Origin: Gemmataceae bacterium
GTDB taxonomy: Bacteria; Planctomycetota; Planctomycetia; Gemmatales; Gemmataceae
NCBI GenBank assembly: GCA_019636445.1
Contig: JAHBXO010000004.1
Location: 186,001-250,000, forward strand
DNA length: 64,000 nucleotides
Reading direction: 5' to 3'
The position numbers and the translations under genes were made by a program. How positions within the stretch are numbered: position 1 is the first letter of the stretch; every line of letters begins with the position of its first letter. Below, in pieces: positions 45,798 through 54,956 of this stretch. The notes below the pieces were generated by a model. It saw only the letters and a list, made by a program, of their open reading frames with translations, ran no database searches and was not told the DNA's origin.

Positions 45798-46919
45798 GTG
45801 AAGCGCACCGTATCGTTCCTCGCCCTTTTGCTCGTCGCCGCGCCGCTCCTCGCGTGCAGTTTCTGCGGAGACTCGTTCGCGCGGCGTCAACCGCTACGCG
45901 AACGCTTCGCGGATGCGAAGCTGGTTCTCGCCGGCCAACTGAAAAACGCCGTCGCCAACCCGGACGGCACGGGAACCACCGATTTCCACGTCGTCAAGGT
46001 TCTCAAGGGGGACGCGAACGGAATCACGAAACTCGTCGTGCCTCGCTACCTGCCCGTCGTTGCGGACACGCCGCCCGATTTCGTCTTCTTCTGTTCGATC
46101 GTGGAGGGCAAAATCGAGCCGCAGCACGGCGTGCCGGGAACCGCCGCGCTGGCCGAGTATCTGGCCGCAATGGCGAAGGCGGACGGGGCCACCGCCCGCC
46201 TCGCGTACGCATTCACCCGACTCGATTCCACCGACACGACCGTGGCCAGCGAGGCGTTCCTCGAATTCGCCCGCGCATCCGACGCCGAACTCGCGGCCGC
46301 GACGAATCGCTTCGATCGCAAGAAACTCCGCGCCTGGATCGCCGATTCGAAAACCCCGATTGAACGGCTCGGCGTCTATGGATTGCTCCTGGGATTGTGT
46401 GGCAGCGCCGACGACGGCCGCGAACTCCTGCGGCTTCTCCGGGCCGAGTCCGCCGACGAGCGGATCGCCGCGAACCTGGGCGGGCTGCTCGGCGGTGCGA
46501 TTCTGCTCGCGCCGTCGGAGGGGTGGAAAACGGCGACCGACCTGCTCGCCGACCCGAAGCGGAATTTCACCGACAAGCTGAATGCGATCTCGACCGTGCG
46601 GTTCTTCCAGGCCGCGCGATCGAAGGAATCGCGAGACCGAATCCTCGCCTGTTATGCCGTCGTGATCGCGAACGGCGACCTGGCGGATCTCGCCATCGAC
46701 GACCTCCGCCGCTGGAAATGGTGGGATCTCACGGCGACGATTCTGGCTCAGGCGGGCAAGCCGACCCACAAGGCGCCGGCGGTCGCACGGGGCATTCTCC
46801 GCTACGCCCTGCAATGCCCCGACGACGCGGCCAAGGTGTATCTCGCCGAAGTCCGCCGCAACGACCCCGCACTGGTGAAAAAAGTCGAGGATTCGTTGAA
46901 ACTTTATGAAAAGAAATAA
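45798..46919 (+). CDS. Uncharacterised lipoprotein, helical repeats
   Basis: 373 residues from a GTG. 'SFLALLLVAAPLLACSFC' is a lipoprotein signal with lipobox L-L-A-C, and further Cys follow ('CSFCGDSF'). A small beta-rich N-terminal part (30-110, 'DFHVVKVLKGDANGITKLVV', 'DFVFFCSIVEGKIEPQHGVP') precedes helical repeats that look HEAT-like ('GVYGLLLGLCGSADDGRELL', 'IAANLGGLLGGAILLAPSEG'). Similar proteins with unknown role are common in Gemmataceae. It is probably anchored in a membrane facing the periplasm. The start follows the previous gene by about 70 bases. Confidence 0.72.
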   Translation: MKRTVSFLALLLVAAPLLACSFCGDSFARRQPLRERFADAKLVLAGQLKNAVANPDGTGTTDFHVVKVLKGDANGITKLVVPRYLPVVADTPPDFVFFCSIVEGKIEPQHGVPGTAALAEYLAAMAKADGATARLAYAFTRLDSTDTTVASEAFLEFARASDAELAAATNRFDRKKLRAWIADSKTPIERLGVYGLLLGLCGSADDGRELLRLLRAESADERIAANLGGLLGGAILLAPSEGWKTATDLLADPKRNFTDKLNAISTVRFFQAARSKESRDRILACYAVVIANGDLADLAIDDLRRWKWWDLTATILAQAGKPTHKAPAVARGILRYALQCPDDAAKVYLAEVRRNDPALVKKVEDSLKLYEKK

Positions 46920-47015
46920 CTGATGCCCGACGACCGGCTCCCTTTCTTGCGTCGATGGCGGAACCTGCTAAAGTGATGCAGTCGTAACGAGTCGCCCCGC
47001 CCACCGGAGCCGGGA

Positions 47016-48512
47016 ATGTCCTTGCCTGCCGATGCCGCCGAGTTCGCCCAGCTGGCCGTCCGCGTCGGCCTCGTGGAAGACAACGTCGCCAAGGAATGCC
47101 TCTACGAACTGGAAGACAAGACACGCCCCGCCAGCGAACTCGGCAAACTGATGGAACGCAAGGGGCTGATCACGCCCCTGCAGACCTCCAAGCTGCTCAA
47201 GGGCGAGACCGACGGCTACATCCTCGGCGGATTCCGGCTGCTCTACAAGATCGCCTCCGGAAGCTTCGGCCGGGTCTATCGCGGCGACGACCCGCGCACC
47301 GGCCAGATCGTGGCCATCAAGGTGCTTCGGCGACGTTGGACGGACGACAAGAAGCGGGTCGAGCTTTTCGAACGGGAAGGCCGCATCGGCCAGAGCATGC
47401 AGCACCCGAACATCGTTCAGATTCTCGCCGTCAGCAAGGATCAGGTAACGGGGCAGTACTTCATCGTCATGGAGTTCGTCGAGGGAGGCAACCTCCGCGA
47501 CATCTTGTCCATCCGGAAGAAAGTCGAACTGACGGAAGGCCTGCACATTCTCGAAGAATGCGCCGCCGGTCTGGCGTACGCGCACTCGCGCGGGCTGACG
47601 CACCGCGACATCAAGCCCACGAACATCCTCATCTCGACCGATAAGATCGCGAAGCTCGTGGACTTCGGCCTGGCGGAAATCAGCCACGGCGCCGCCGTCA
47701 TGAGCCTGAAGGAACCGGGCCACGGGGACGATGCCGAAGTCGACCGCACCGTCGATTACGCCGGTCTCGAAAAGCTCACGAATTGCAAGAAGGGCGATCC
47801 CCGCAGCGACATCTACTTCCTCGGCATCGTGCTCTTCGAAGTGCTCACCGGCATCGGTCTCTTGCCCCGCACCCGCGACAAGCAGGTCATGCAGATGCGC
47901 CAGCGCTACGAACTGGACGACACCATCCGCCGGCTGGGCATCGAGAACGACCTGCCGTCGTCGGTCATCGGTCTGCTCCTGAAGATGTGCGCCTTCGACC
48001 CCAACGCCCGCTTCCAGACCCCGGCACTGATGCACGAAGGACTCAAGGCCGTGCAGGCGGAATTGAAGGGCGGAGGCAGTACGAGTTCCAAGGCGCTCCA
48101 GGCCACCGGCCCCCTCACGATCTTCATCGCCGAAGACCATCAGAAATTGCAGGACGTCTTCCGCAAGCAGTTCAAGAAACTCGGCTTTCGCGTACTCATG
48201 TCGATCGATCCCGCGCAGGCCCTCAACCGGTTCAAGCAGCAACCGTACCACGCGCTCATTATCGATGCCGGCACGGTCGGTCGCGAAGGCGTTGAGTGGT
48301 ACGAGAAGGTGATGCGCGAAGCCGAGCTTCTGCATCTGCGGTTCGCCGGCATGCTCATCCTCAACGAGGAACAGGCCGGTTGGGCCGAAACGGTTCGCAA
48401 GCGTGATGGCAGTCATGTGCTGGTGCGCCCCGTAACGATGAAGCAACTCTCGGAATGCCTCCGCGCCACGCTCGACCTCGATGACAGCGGCGAGAACGAC
48501 GGCGACGACTGA
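47016..48512 (+). CDS. Ser/Thr protein kinase with C-terminal receiver-like domain
   Basis: 498 residues. An N-terminal segment ('ECLYELEDKTRPASELGKLM', 'GLITPLQTSKLLKGETDGYI') is the docking-like arm seen in planctomycete kinases. The kinase domain (about 72-350) has the glycine loop 'IASGSFGRVYRG', catalytic Lys102 in 'VAIKVL', 'THRDIKPTNIL' (Asp198) and 'DFGLAE' (Asp216). From about 365 to 485 follows a CheY-like receiver fold: 'IFIAEDHQKLQDVFRKQF' with Glu373/Asp374, then Asp417 in 'ALIIDAGTVG'; the conserved Lys is Arg in 'VLVRPVT'. No membrane helix is present, unlike many bacterial Ser/Thr kinases. It may couple two-component input to Ser/Thr phosphorylation. Confidence 0.9.
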   Translation: MSLPADAAEFAQLAVRVGLVEDNVAKECLYELEDKTRPASELGKLMERKGLITPLQTSKLLKGETDGYILGGFRLLYKIASGSFGRVYRGDDPRTGQIVAIKVLRRRWTDDKKRVELFEREGRIGQSMQHPNIVQILAVSKDQVTGQYFIVMEFVEGGNLRDILSIRKKVELTEGLHILEECAAGLAYAHSRGLTHRDIKPTNILISTDKIAKLVDFGLAEISHGAAVMSLKEPGHGDDAEVDRTVDYAGLEKLTNCKKGDPRSDIYFLGIVLFEVLTGIGLLPRTRDKQVMQMRQRYELDDTIRRLGIENDLPSSVIGLLLKMCAFDPNARFQTPALMHEGLKAVQAELKGGGSTSSKALQATGPLTIFIAEDHQKLQDVFRKQFKKLGFRVLMSIDPAQALNRFKQQPYHALIIDAGTVGREGVEWYEKVMREAELLHLRFAGMLILNEEQAGWAETVRKRDGSHVLVRPVTMKQLSECLRATLDLDDSGENDGDD

Positions 48513-48597
48513 TCGATCCGATTCGTTTTGCATTTCGATCGGCGTCCGGGTAATCTGGCGGAATCCCACCGCTTGCTCCCTTTCCCGGACCGGTCCC

Positions 48598-49977
48598 ATG
48601 AACGCCCTCCTCTCGCGTCGGCGACTCCTGCAACTTGGCGGCGTTGGTGCTCTCGCAGCAGGCATGCCCGGGACGGTCGCCGCCAGCGTGCCCGTCTCCG
48701 GTTCCGGCAAGCCGCGCGAGAAGTCGTGCATCTTCGTCCTGCTCTGCGGCGGGCCGAGCCACGTGGACACGTGGGACTTGAAACCGGAGGCACCCGCCGA
48801 GATCCGCGGGCCCTACAAGCCGGTCGCCACCGCCGTGCCCGGCATGCGCATCAGCGAGTTGCATACGCAACTGGCGAAATTGACGGACCAATTCTGTCTC
48901 ATCCGCTCGATGACGCACCCCGGCAACATCAGCAACCACTTCGACGCGATGCACAACTGCCTCAGCGGTCAGTCAGACGCTCCGGCCGATTCCCCCTACA
49001 TGGGATCGATCCTCGCGAAGATCCGCCCCAGCGAGCGTACCATCGCCTCCTACGTCTGGCTCATCAAGTGCATCGGCGATCCGGTCTTCTGCGCCCCGAA
49101 CATCGGCACCGGCGGCTCCCTCGGCGCCCCGTACGCCCCGCTCTTCGTCGGCACCGCCGAGAACAATCCCTCCCTGCCCAACTTCAAGGCCCCCGATTCC
49201 CTCCTCGCCACCGATCCGCCCGCCCGCATGAACGCCCGCTGGGACTTGCTCGACCGCCTCAACCCGCACACGAGTGAAGGCCGCGACTGGCAGGAACTCC
49301 AGCGACGCGGCTTCGAAATGTCGAATTCCGACGGCCCGCGCCGCGCGTTCGAGGTGTACCGCGAAGACCCGAAGGTTCGCGATCGCTACGGCCGGAACCC
49401 GCTCGGTCAGAATCTGTTGCTTGCCCGCCGCCTTGTCGAGGCCGGGGTCGGCTTCGTCACCGTCAACGGCTGGACCGGGAAGTCGCCCACCGACAAGCTT
49501 GGTGGTCCGCCCAGTTCGAGCTGGGACATGCACGGAAGCAACATGGGCATGGGGAACGCCTTCGGCGACGGCAGCTACGGCATGGGCTTCTGCCTCCCGC
49601 GACTCGATCAGGCTCTCGCGGCGCTCTTCCAGGACCTGAAGGACCGAGGCCTCTTCGACAGCACCCTCGTCGTCGTCACCGGCGAGTTCGGCCGCACGCC
49701 CCGCATCATCCCCGGCGAGAACCCCGGCCGCCAGCACTGGCCGCACTGCTACTCCGCCATCCTCGCCGGCGGCGGCATCAAGGGCGGCATCGTCTACGGC
49801 GAATCGGACAAGACCGCAAGCTACGTGAAAGACCGCCCCGTCCGCCCGCAGGATCTGAGCGCCACGATCTACCACGCGCTGGGTGTGTCGTTCGAGGCCC
49901 GCCTTTCGAAGCAGGGCCTCTCGAAACCATTGAGCACCGGCACGCCGCTCTTCGACATCTTCGACCACCGAATCTGA
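48598..49977 (+). CDS. DUF1501 family protein, third copy
   Basis: 459 residues from the ATG at 48598. Signal 'SRRRLLQLGGVGALAAGMPG' is of the twin-arginine type. The DUF1501 plan is complete: 'IFVLLCGGPSHVDTWDLKPE', 'TSEGRDWQELQRRGFEMSN', 'STLVVVTGEFGRTPRI', 'GRQHWPHCYSAILAGGGIKG' and 'RPQDLSATIYHALGVSFEAR'. It has a longer middle insertion (around 290-330, Gly/Ser-rich with 'SSSWDMHGSNMGMGNAF') than the two copies near 30 kb. No DUF1549/1553 partner is adjacent; a DapA-family gene follows after 60 bases. Confidence 0.92.
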   Translation: MNALLSRRRLLQLGGVGALAAGMPGTVAASVPVSGSGKPREKSCIFVLLCGGPSHVDTWDLKPEAPAEIRGPYKPVATAVPGMRISELHTQLAKLTDQFCLIRSMTHPGNISNHFDAMHNCLSGQSDAPADSPYMGSILAKIRPSERTIASYVWLIKCIGDPVFCAPNIGTGGSLGAPYAPLFVGTAENNPSLPNFKAPDSLLATDPPARMNARWDLLDRLNPHTSEGRDWQELQRRGFEMSNSDGPRRAFEVYREDPKVRDRYGRNPLGQNLLLARRLVEAGVGFVTVNGWTGKSPTDKLGGPPSSSWDMHGSNMGMGNAFGDGSYGMGFCLPRLDQALAALFQDLKDRGLFDSTLVVVTGEFGRTPRIIPGENPGRQHWPHCYSAILAGGGIKGGIVYGESDKTASYVKDRPVRPQDLSATIYHALGVSFEARLSKQGLSKPLSTGTPLFDIFDHRI

Positions 49978-50037
49978 GTGCCTCGCCATTCACGATCGCT
50001 AAATCGAAGGGATCGAATTCCCTCCGCGAGACTCCCC

Positions 50038-50922
50038 ATGCTCCACGGCATCATCCCGCCGCTCGTCACGCCCTTCCTCCCGGACGAATCGCTTGACCTG
50101 CCCGGCCTGAAGAAGCACATCGACTTCCTCCTCGGCCACGGCGTCCACGGCATTTTCGTCCTCGGCACCACCGGCGAGTTCTACGCCCTCGACGAGGCCG
50201 AGAAGCAGGGGGTCGTTGCCACGGCGATGGCGCACGTCGCGGGGCGGGCCCCCGTCTACGTCGGCACTGGCGCGGAGACGACTCGCGAAGTCGTGCGACT
50301 CACGAAGATGGCGGAAAAGGAAGGCGCTGCCGGCGTGTCGGTCATCACTCCGTACTTCCTCAAGCCGACGCAGACGGAACTGATCGAACACTTCCGTCGT
50401 GTCGCCGACGCCACGACGAAGGACGTGGTGCTCTACAACAACCCGGCGACTTGCGCCGGCCTCAGCATCGAACCCGACACCGTCGCGAAACTCGCCGAGA
50501 TCCGCAACATCGTCGGCATCAAGGACTCCTCTGGCGACCTCCAGAATACGATCGAGATTATCCGTCGCGTACCGGCGGAAACATTCTCGGTGTTGAACGG
50601 GCGGGATACGCTCATCGCTGCGGCGCTCGAGTTCGGCGCGAAGGGAGCGATCCCGGCATCCTGCAACATCGCCCCGGAACTCTGCGTCGGCATCTACGAG
50701 TCGTTCGTTCGCGGCGAACGCTCCGCGGCAAAGCAGTATCAGTCGCGGTTGCACCCGATCCGCACCGCCCTCTCGCTTGGCACCGGCAACGGCGCGATCA
50801 AGGAAGCGATGGCGCTGCTGGGCCGCCCCGCCGGGCCAAACCGCATGCCGATCTCGCCGCTTTCCGAAGAGAAGCGCGCGAAGCTGAAGGCGATCCTCGA
50901 CGCCGCCGGCGTGACGGGGTGA
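50038..50922 (+). CDS. DapA/N-acetylneuraminate lyase family aldolase
   Basis: 294 residues, a TIM-barrel Schiff-base aldolase. Residues: 'GTTGEFYAL' (43-51) binds the pyruvate carboxylate, Tyr133 in 'VLYNNPATCAG' and Lys162 in 'VGIKDSSGDL' form the active site. Classical dihydrodipicolinate synthase has the same three motifs. The sequence between does not settle whether the product is dihydrodipicolinate or a sugar-acid aldol. No lysine-pathway genes are adjacent, and neighbours (DUF1501) suggest a catabolic aldolase, so I leave the symbol empty. The start at 50038 has no strong ribosome-binding site. Confidence 0.88.
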   Translation: MLHGIIPPLVTPFLPDESLDLPGLKKHIDFLLGHGVHGIFVLGTTGEFYALDEAEKQGVVATAMAHVAGRAPVYVGTGAETTREVVRLTKMAEKEGAAGVSVITPYFLKPTQTELIEHFRRVADATTKDVVLYNNPATCAGLSIEPDTVAKLAEIRNIVGIKDSSGDLQNTIEIIRRVPAETFSVLNGRDTLIAAALEFGAKGAIPASCNIAPELCVGIYESFVRGERSAAKQYQSRLHPIRTALSLGTGNGAIKEAMALLGRPAGPNRMPISPLSEEKRAKLKAILDAAGVTG

Positions 50923-50926
50923 AAAG

Positions 50927-51511
50927 GTGTTCCGAGAATTTCGAAGGCTGAAACGATATGAATTTCCGGAATTCGTAATGGACAATGGCAACGAATTCTT
51001 CGATGGATTGAATGACTCGACAGTGCAACGCAAATCGCGGGAAAAAGAGCATGCGCGCGATCGTCAGATCCAATTCGCGTACCTGTTGCTCTTCTTCGCA
51101 TTCCTCGGGATATCCGTTGGTCTTTCTGCAGCGATCGGCGCGCAATTCACCGGTGATCCTGGAGAGAATTTGATCCAGAGATTCGCGGTGGGTACCGCCG
51201 GCATATATCTCGGTGCGTTGTTGGGTTTCGGCAGAGAGTTTCTGCGGGTATCGCTACGCGAGTTCAAAGCGGATGTCTTCAATGAAAGAACCGAAGACCC
51301 CGGCATGACAATGACACGGGGTATGATTCTCATGGCATTGTTGATCGGACCGTTCGGCGCATCGATTGCGTTCAACGATCGTCCGCCACAATGGGGCGCA
51401 TATTTCGGCGGCCTTGTGGCGGGCTTAGCGATGACTTTGCTATGCGGTGCTGCCGGGTTTGTGAAACTCACAGGCTCGAATCGTCGGATCAATCAAGGAG
51501 ATCACTTCTGA
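50927..51511 (+). CDS. Uncharacterised membrane protein, lower GC
   Basis: 194 residues from a GTG four bases after the aldolase stop; an ATG at 50978 would give a 177-residue version. Four hydrophobic segments: about 52-70 ('FAYLLLFFAFLGISVGLSAA'), 85-100, 130-150 and 157-180 ('AYFGGLVAGLAMTLLCGAAG'). The N-terminal 50 residues are charged. Its codons and base composition are visibly richer in A and T than the neighbours, which points to relaxed selection or transfer. I recognise no family. The stop codon lies beside the stop of the convergent S41 gene. Confidence 0.6.
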   Translation: MFREFRRLKRYEFPEFVMDNGNEFFDGLNDSTVQRKSREKEHARDRQIQFAYLLLFFAFLGISVGLSAAIGAQFTGDPGENLIQRFAVGTAGIYLGALLGFGREFLRVSLREFKADVFNERTEDPGMTMTRGMILMALLIGPFGASIAFNDRPPQWGAYFGGLVAGLAMTLLCGAAGFVKLTGSNRRINQGDHF

Positions 51512-51512
51512 A

Positions 51513-53102
51513 TTATTTCCTTGGTCTCTTTTCGAGCGCCTCCTTGAACATCTTGAACGCCAGCACACGCTGCGTGTCGTTGAGCGGATCATCCAACGCG
51601 ATTGCGCTCGACTCGCCGGCCGGGCGGATCGTCGCGCGATCGTGCCACTCCCGCAGGCGCTTCGAGAAGTCCGCCGTCACTGGAATCTCGTATCCGGGAT
51701 CGGGCCGCACGCCCCACTCGTCCAAAGGACCATGGTTCTCCGCTCGGTGCCGGCTCCTGCCGCTCGGGTAGTCGATCCGTCCGGAGGTGACGCGGAAGCG
51801 CAGGCCGGGGATGCCGGTGTCGGTCGAGATGTAGAACAGGCCGCGGCCGGACGTACGCTGACCCATCACGATGCCGCGTTTGTGATCCTTCACCGCCCCC
51901 GCGATCGTATCGCCGCCGCCGAACGTCTCCGCGTTGATGAGAACCGCCAGCGGCAAAGTCTGCCAGATCTCGTCCACCACACCATTCGGGATGCGCGGCA
52001 GCTTCTCGCCGGTCCGGCGCGGGTCCTTCCACACCACTTTGGCGATCTCCTGATCGTCCCGGAAGAACAGCGACGTCGCCCGACCGCCCGATTGCAGCGA
52101 CCCGCCCGGCGACCAGCGCAGGTCCAGCAACAGCCCGATCGGCTTCTCCTCCGCAAGCTTGTTCAGCGTCTGCGCGAGGCTCATCGGCGTCTGGTCGTCG
52201 AACCCGGTCAGCCGCAGGTATGCGATCCGGTCCGTCGGATTCGGGAAGAAGTTCCACTCTTCGTCCGACTTGCGCGCGTATCCGAAGACCGACTCGCTCG
52301 CAACCTGGTCCACGGTCTCCTTCGGTATGTCGAGCGTGAGCGGAACCTCGCGCCCATCGCGGCGGACGACGAGCTTGTAGCGACGGCCGGCCGCGGTGCC
52401 GACGATATCCGACGCCTGACCGAGCAGCGGCACGAGGAACGGCGGCAAGAGTTTCGGCGCGGTCTCGTTCGAAACGGTCACGCCATTGATCGAGGCGATC
52501 TCATCGCCGGGGCGCAGGTCGGCGGCTGCGGCGGCGAGTCCCGGAGTCACGCGCTTCACCGTCCACGGAACGGGGATTGGCGGCGAGGCGCGCCAGCCCG
52601 TATCGGGACCGGTTTCGATTCGATGGACGATCCATTCGACCGGATTGATACCGTCGAGTTCAAAGCCTCCGAGGCACTCCTGTTCGCTCATGGAGAACGG
52701 CCCGCCGTGGGAGAGGGTGAGCACGCAGGAGGGGTCGAGCGCCCTGGCGAAGCCGTTGGCGGCATGGACGAAGTCCCGGAGGCCGGCGACTTCGTCGGGG
52801 TTCCCGAGCTTGCGGCGAGCCCGTTCGAAAAGGTCCTGCGCGTCCATGTCATTGCCGGAGAGGCCGCGGAATTCAGCGGGAACCGTCCGATGCGCGGCCT
52901 TGTAGAGCGCATCGATGGCGGCGGACGCGAGTTCCCCCTGCGAGACCGGTTTGAAGTAGACGGACTGGATCGAAGGGATCATCCGCGCCATCCGGACCGC
53001 GAACAATCGGGCCGTCTGGCGGTCGGCCGGCGGACCCGGCAACGGTGCGACAGCAGGCGGGGGAGCGGCCAACGCTGCAGCAAGCACGAAAATCGAAACC
53101 AT
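51513..53102 (-). CDS. S41 peptidase homologue lacking the Ser-Lys dyad
   Basis: 529 residues. Signal peptide 'VSIFVLAAALAAPPPAVA', helical N-terminal domain (30-130), PDZ-like segment (180-260, 'PGLAAAAADLRPGDEIASI') and S41 core (285-490: 'RIAYLRLTGFDDQTPMSLAQ', 'IGLLLDLRWSPGGSL', 'AVLINAETFGGGDTIAGA'). In active tail-specific proteases the dyad is the first Ser of 'SASASE' and the Lys of 'TFGKG', 25 residues apart. Here these positions are Gly395 and Arg420, also 25 apart, so the protein should be inactive as a Ser protease. It may be a scaffold or peptide-binding protein in the periplasm. Its start is 52 bases from the divergent phosphatase gene. Confidence 0.87.
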   Translation of the reverse strand: MVSIFVLAAALAAPPPAVAPLPGPPADRQTARLFAVRMARMIPSIQSVYFKPVSQGELASAAIDALYKAAHRTVPAEFRGLSGNDMDAQDLFERARRKLGNPDEVAGLRDFVHAANGFARALDPSCVLTLSHGGPFSMSEQECLGGFELDGINPVEWIVHRIETGPDTGWRASPPIPVPWTVKRVTPGLAAAAADLRPGDEIASINGVTVSNETAPKLLPPFLVPLLGQASDIVGTAAGRRYKLVVRRDGREVPLTLDIPKETVDQVASESVFGYARKSDEEWNFFPNPTDRIAYLRLTGFDDQTPMSLAQTLNKLAEEKPIGLLLDLRWSPGGSLQSGGRATSLFFRDDQEIAKVVWKDPRRTGEKLPRIPNGVVDEIWQTLPLAVLINAETFGGGDTIAGAVKDHKRGIVMGQRTSGRGLFYISTDTGIPGLRFRVTSGRIDYPSGRSRHRAENHGPLDEWGVRPDPGYEIPVTADFSKRLREWHDRATIRPAGESSAIALDDPLNDTQRVLAFKMFKEALEKRPRK

Positions 53103-53154
53103 CTTCTCGCCCGTCCGTGCGGAGGATGCGCGGGCGTTCGTATTCTAACCGACC

Positions 53155-53838
53155 ATGAACCCGCGAATCCACACTCTGTCCGAACCGACGCGCGTCTTCC
53201 TCGTCCGCCACGCGGAGTCGGCCGACCCCACCGTGTTCCACGGTGCCGAGTCCGACGTCGCGCTCAGCGAGTTGGGGCACCGCCAGGCACACGCGGCCGC
53301 GGAGTGGTTCCGGGACGTGCGGCCCACGCTCGTGGTGTCGTCCGCACTGCGCCGCGCGGTCGATACGGCCCGTCCCATCGCCGAGGCCTGTGGCATCCGA
53401 CATCTCGTCGACCCGCGCTTCCACGAACGGATCGTCGGCGATCTCTGCGGCGTGCCGTTCTCCGCGACCGATGGCCCGTGGGCCGACACGCTGCGGGCCT
53501 GGACCGCCGGGCAGACCGGTTACACCACGCCCGGCGCGGAATCGTTCGATGCCCTTCGCTCCCGACTTCGACCGGCATGGGACGACCTCGTCCGAACGCA
53601 CGCCGGCGAACGGATCGTACTCGTCTCGCATGGAGTCGTCTGCAAAGTCCTCTTGTTGGATCTGCTCGAAGAAGGCCGCGCATCCCGTTGGCATGCCCTC
53701 GGTCGCGTGGCGAATCTCGCCGTCTCGGAACTGGTGGAAGCGGACGGCTGGCGGGCGGCGGGCGTGCTGGTCGTTCCGAACGCCGTCAAGGCTCTGGAGG
53801 AGAACGCGGATCCATCGACGCGCAAATCCGAAGCCTGA
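53155..53838 (+). CDS. Histidine phosphatase family protein
   Basis: 227 residues of the phosphoglycerate-mutase-like superfamily. The nucleophile motif is 'FLVRHAESADPT' (RHxE), the second Arg in 'SSALRRAVDTARPI' binds phosphate, the catalytic Glu is in 'DPRFHERIVGDLCG' and the second His in 'RIVLVSHGVVCKVLLL'. The substrate could be a sugar phosphate, a nucleotide or a phosphoprotein; the sequence does not decide. The gene is divergent from the S41 gene and convergent with the esterase gene, six bases away. Confidence 0.87.
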   Translation: MNPRIHTLSEPTRVFLVRHAESADPTVFHGAESDVALSELGHRQAHAAAEWFRDVRPTLVVSSALRRAVDTARPIAEACGIRHLVDPRFHERIVGDLCGVPFSATDGPWADTLRAWTAGQTGYTTPGAESFDALRSRLRPAWDDLVRTHAGERIVLVSHGVVCKVLLLDLLEEGRASRWHALGRVANLAVSELVEADGWRAAGVLVVPNAVKALEENADPSTRKSEA

Positions 53839-53844
53839 GCGGTA

Positions 53845-54684
53845 TCACTCCGCAAGCAAGCGTTCGACGGCGTCCTTCACCCAACCGCTATGCCAGTCGT
53901 GTTTGCGCACCGGGCCGTCCGTGTAATCATGATCGATCTTCAAACGCTTCAGCAGCGCGTGGGCCTTGACGTGTTCGGGCTGGAAGTTGCCGGCACCCAA
54001 CAACAGCAACCGTTTGCCGGAACGAAACCGATCCGCCCGGTCCGCGAGTAGCGTGGTGATCCGATACTTCGCGAAATTCTCCTTCGTACCGAAGATGGCA
54101 CCGCTTCCGTACTTGCCGGGGCCGTCCATCATCAGCGGGGCGTCCCATGCGGCCGCCTTGCCGAACCGCTCCGGATGCCGCAGCAGCAGCGACCACGCAC
54201 CCCAACCCGACTTGCTGAACCCGAGCAAGTGCCGCTCCTCCGCCTTGGCCCGAACCGGGTAGGTCTTGTCGACGAACGGCACGATCACGCTGAGGAAGTA
54301 GCTCTCCTGTCGGAGAGCCGGGTCGGTCGGATGATCGGCATACCACGGCAGGTGGGAAAACGTCGGTGCCGCGAAGATCGCCCGGTGTTTCTTGTGTAGC
54401 CCCTGCTTCTGCATCTCCGTCAACCCGTCGCCATAGCGGCTCTCGGTCCCGGCTTCGACCGGCAGGACATACACGATCGGATATGTCCGACCCTTTTCCA
54501 CCGGATCCGGGAGCAGCACGCGCAACTGCGTTGGCTTCGCCTGATACGGTGAACGGACCTGATGGACGAGCACGCCGGAGTCGTCCGGCTTCGCGATGGA
54601 GATCGCGACACTGTCCTCGGCCTTTGCGGCCGTTGGAATCAGATGACCCAAGATCAATACGGGCATGAAACGGATTCGTTGCAT
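53845..54684 (-). CDS. Secreted alpha/beta-hydrolase, esterase D-like
   Basis: 279 residues. An N-terminal signal peptide ('MPVLILGHLIPTAAKAED') is followed by an esterase-D/feruloyl-esterase-like fold: 'YPIVYVLPVEAGTESRYG' is the oxyanion region, 'RHLLGFSKSGWGAWSLLLRH' the G-x-S-x-S/G nucleophile elbow, and the His near 'RKHDWHSGWVKDAV' completes the triad. The ATG at 54684 is followed by the signal peptide. Esterase-type substrates are unknown. It lies between a phosphatase gene and the two-component operon, not cotranscribed with either. Confidence 0.8.
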   Translation of the reverse strand: MQRIRFMPVLILGHLIPTAAKAEDSVAISIAKPDDSGVLVHQVRSPYQAKPTQLRVLLPDPVEKGRTYPIVYVLPVEAGTESRYGDGLTEMQKQGLHKKHRAIFAAPTFSHLPWYADHPTDPALRQESYFLSVIVPFVDKTYPVRAKAEERHLLGFSKSGWGAWSLLLRHPERFGKAAAWDAPLMMDGPGKYGSGAIFGTKENFAKYRITTLLADRADRFRSGKRLLLLGAGNFQPEHVKAHALLKRLKIDHDYTDGPVRKHDWHSGWVKDAVERLLAE

Positions 54685-54956
54685 TTCGGCCTCCCGATTT
54701 CGTTACCCTTCGGTGCAGTCCAATGCCGAGACGTTGATTTTGATACTGTTTCCAGACTCTTCACGGACCCAACCCAACGAATCCTCATGAATCGGACGAA
54801 CGCTCTTCACGCATCCCCGTGGTCATTTTGTCGTCACGGCCACCCCGACGCGAGTTCAAGCAACCGAATCAAAACCACCCACCGAGCGGCCTGCGATCCA
54901 TTGCAATGGGAAAACACGTCGGGAAATAGCTTCTACAAAAACGCGGGGGTGATGCG

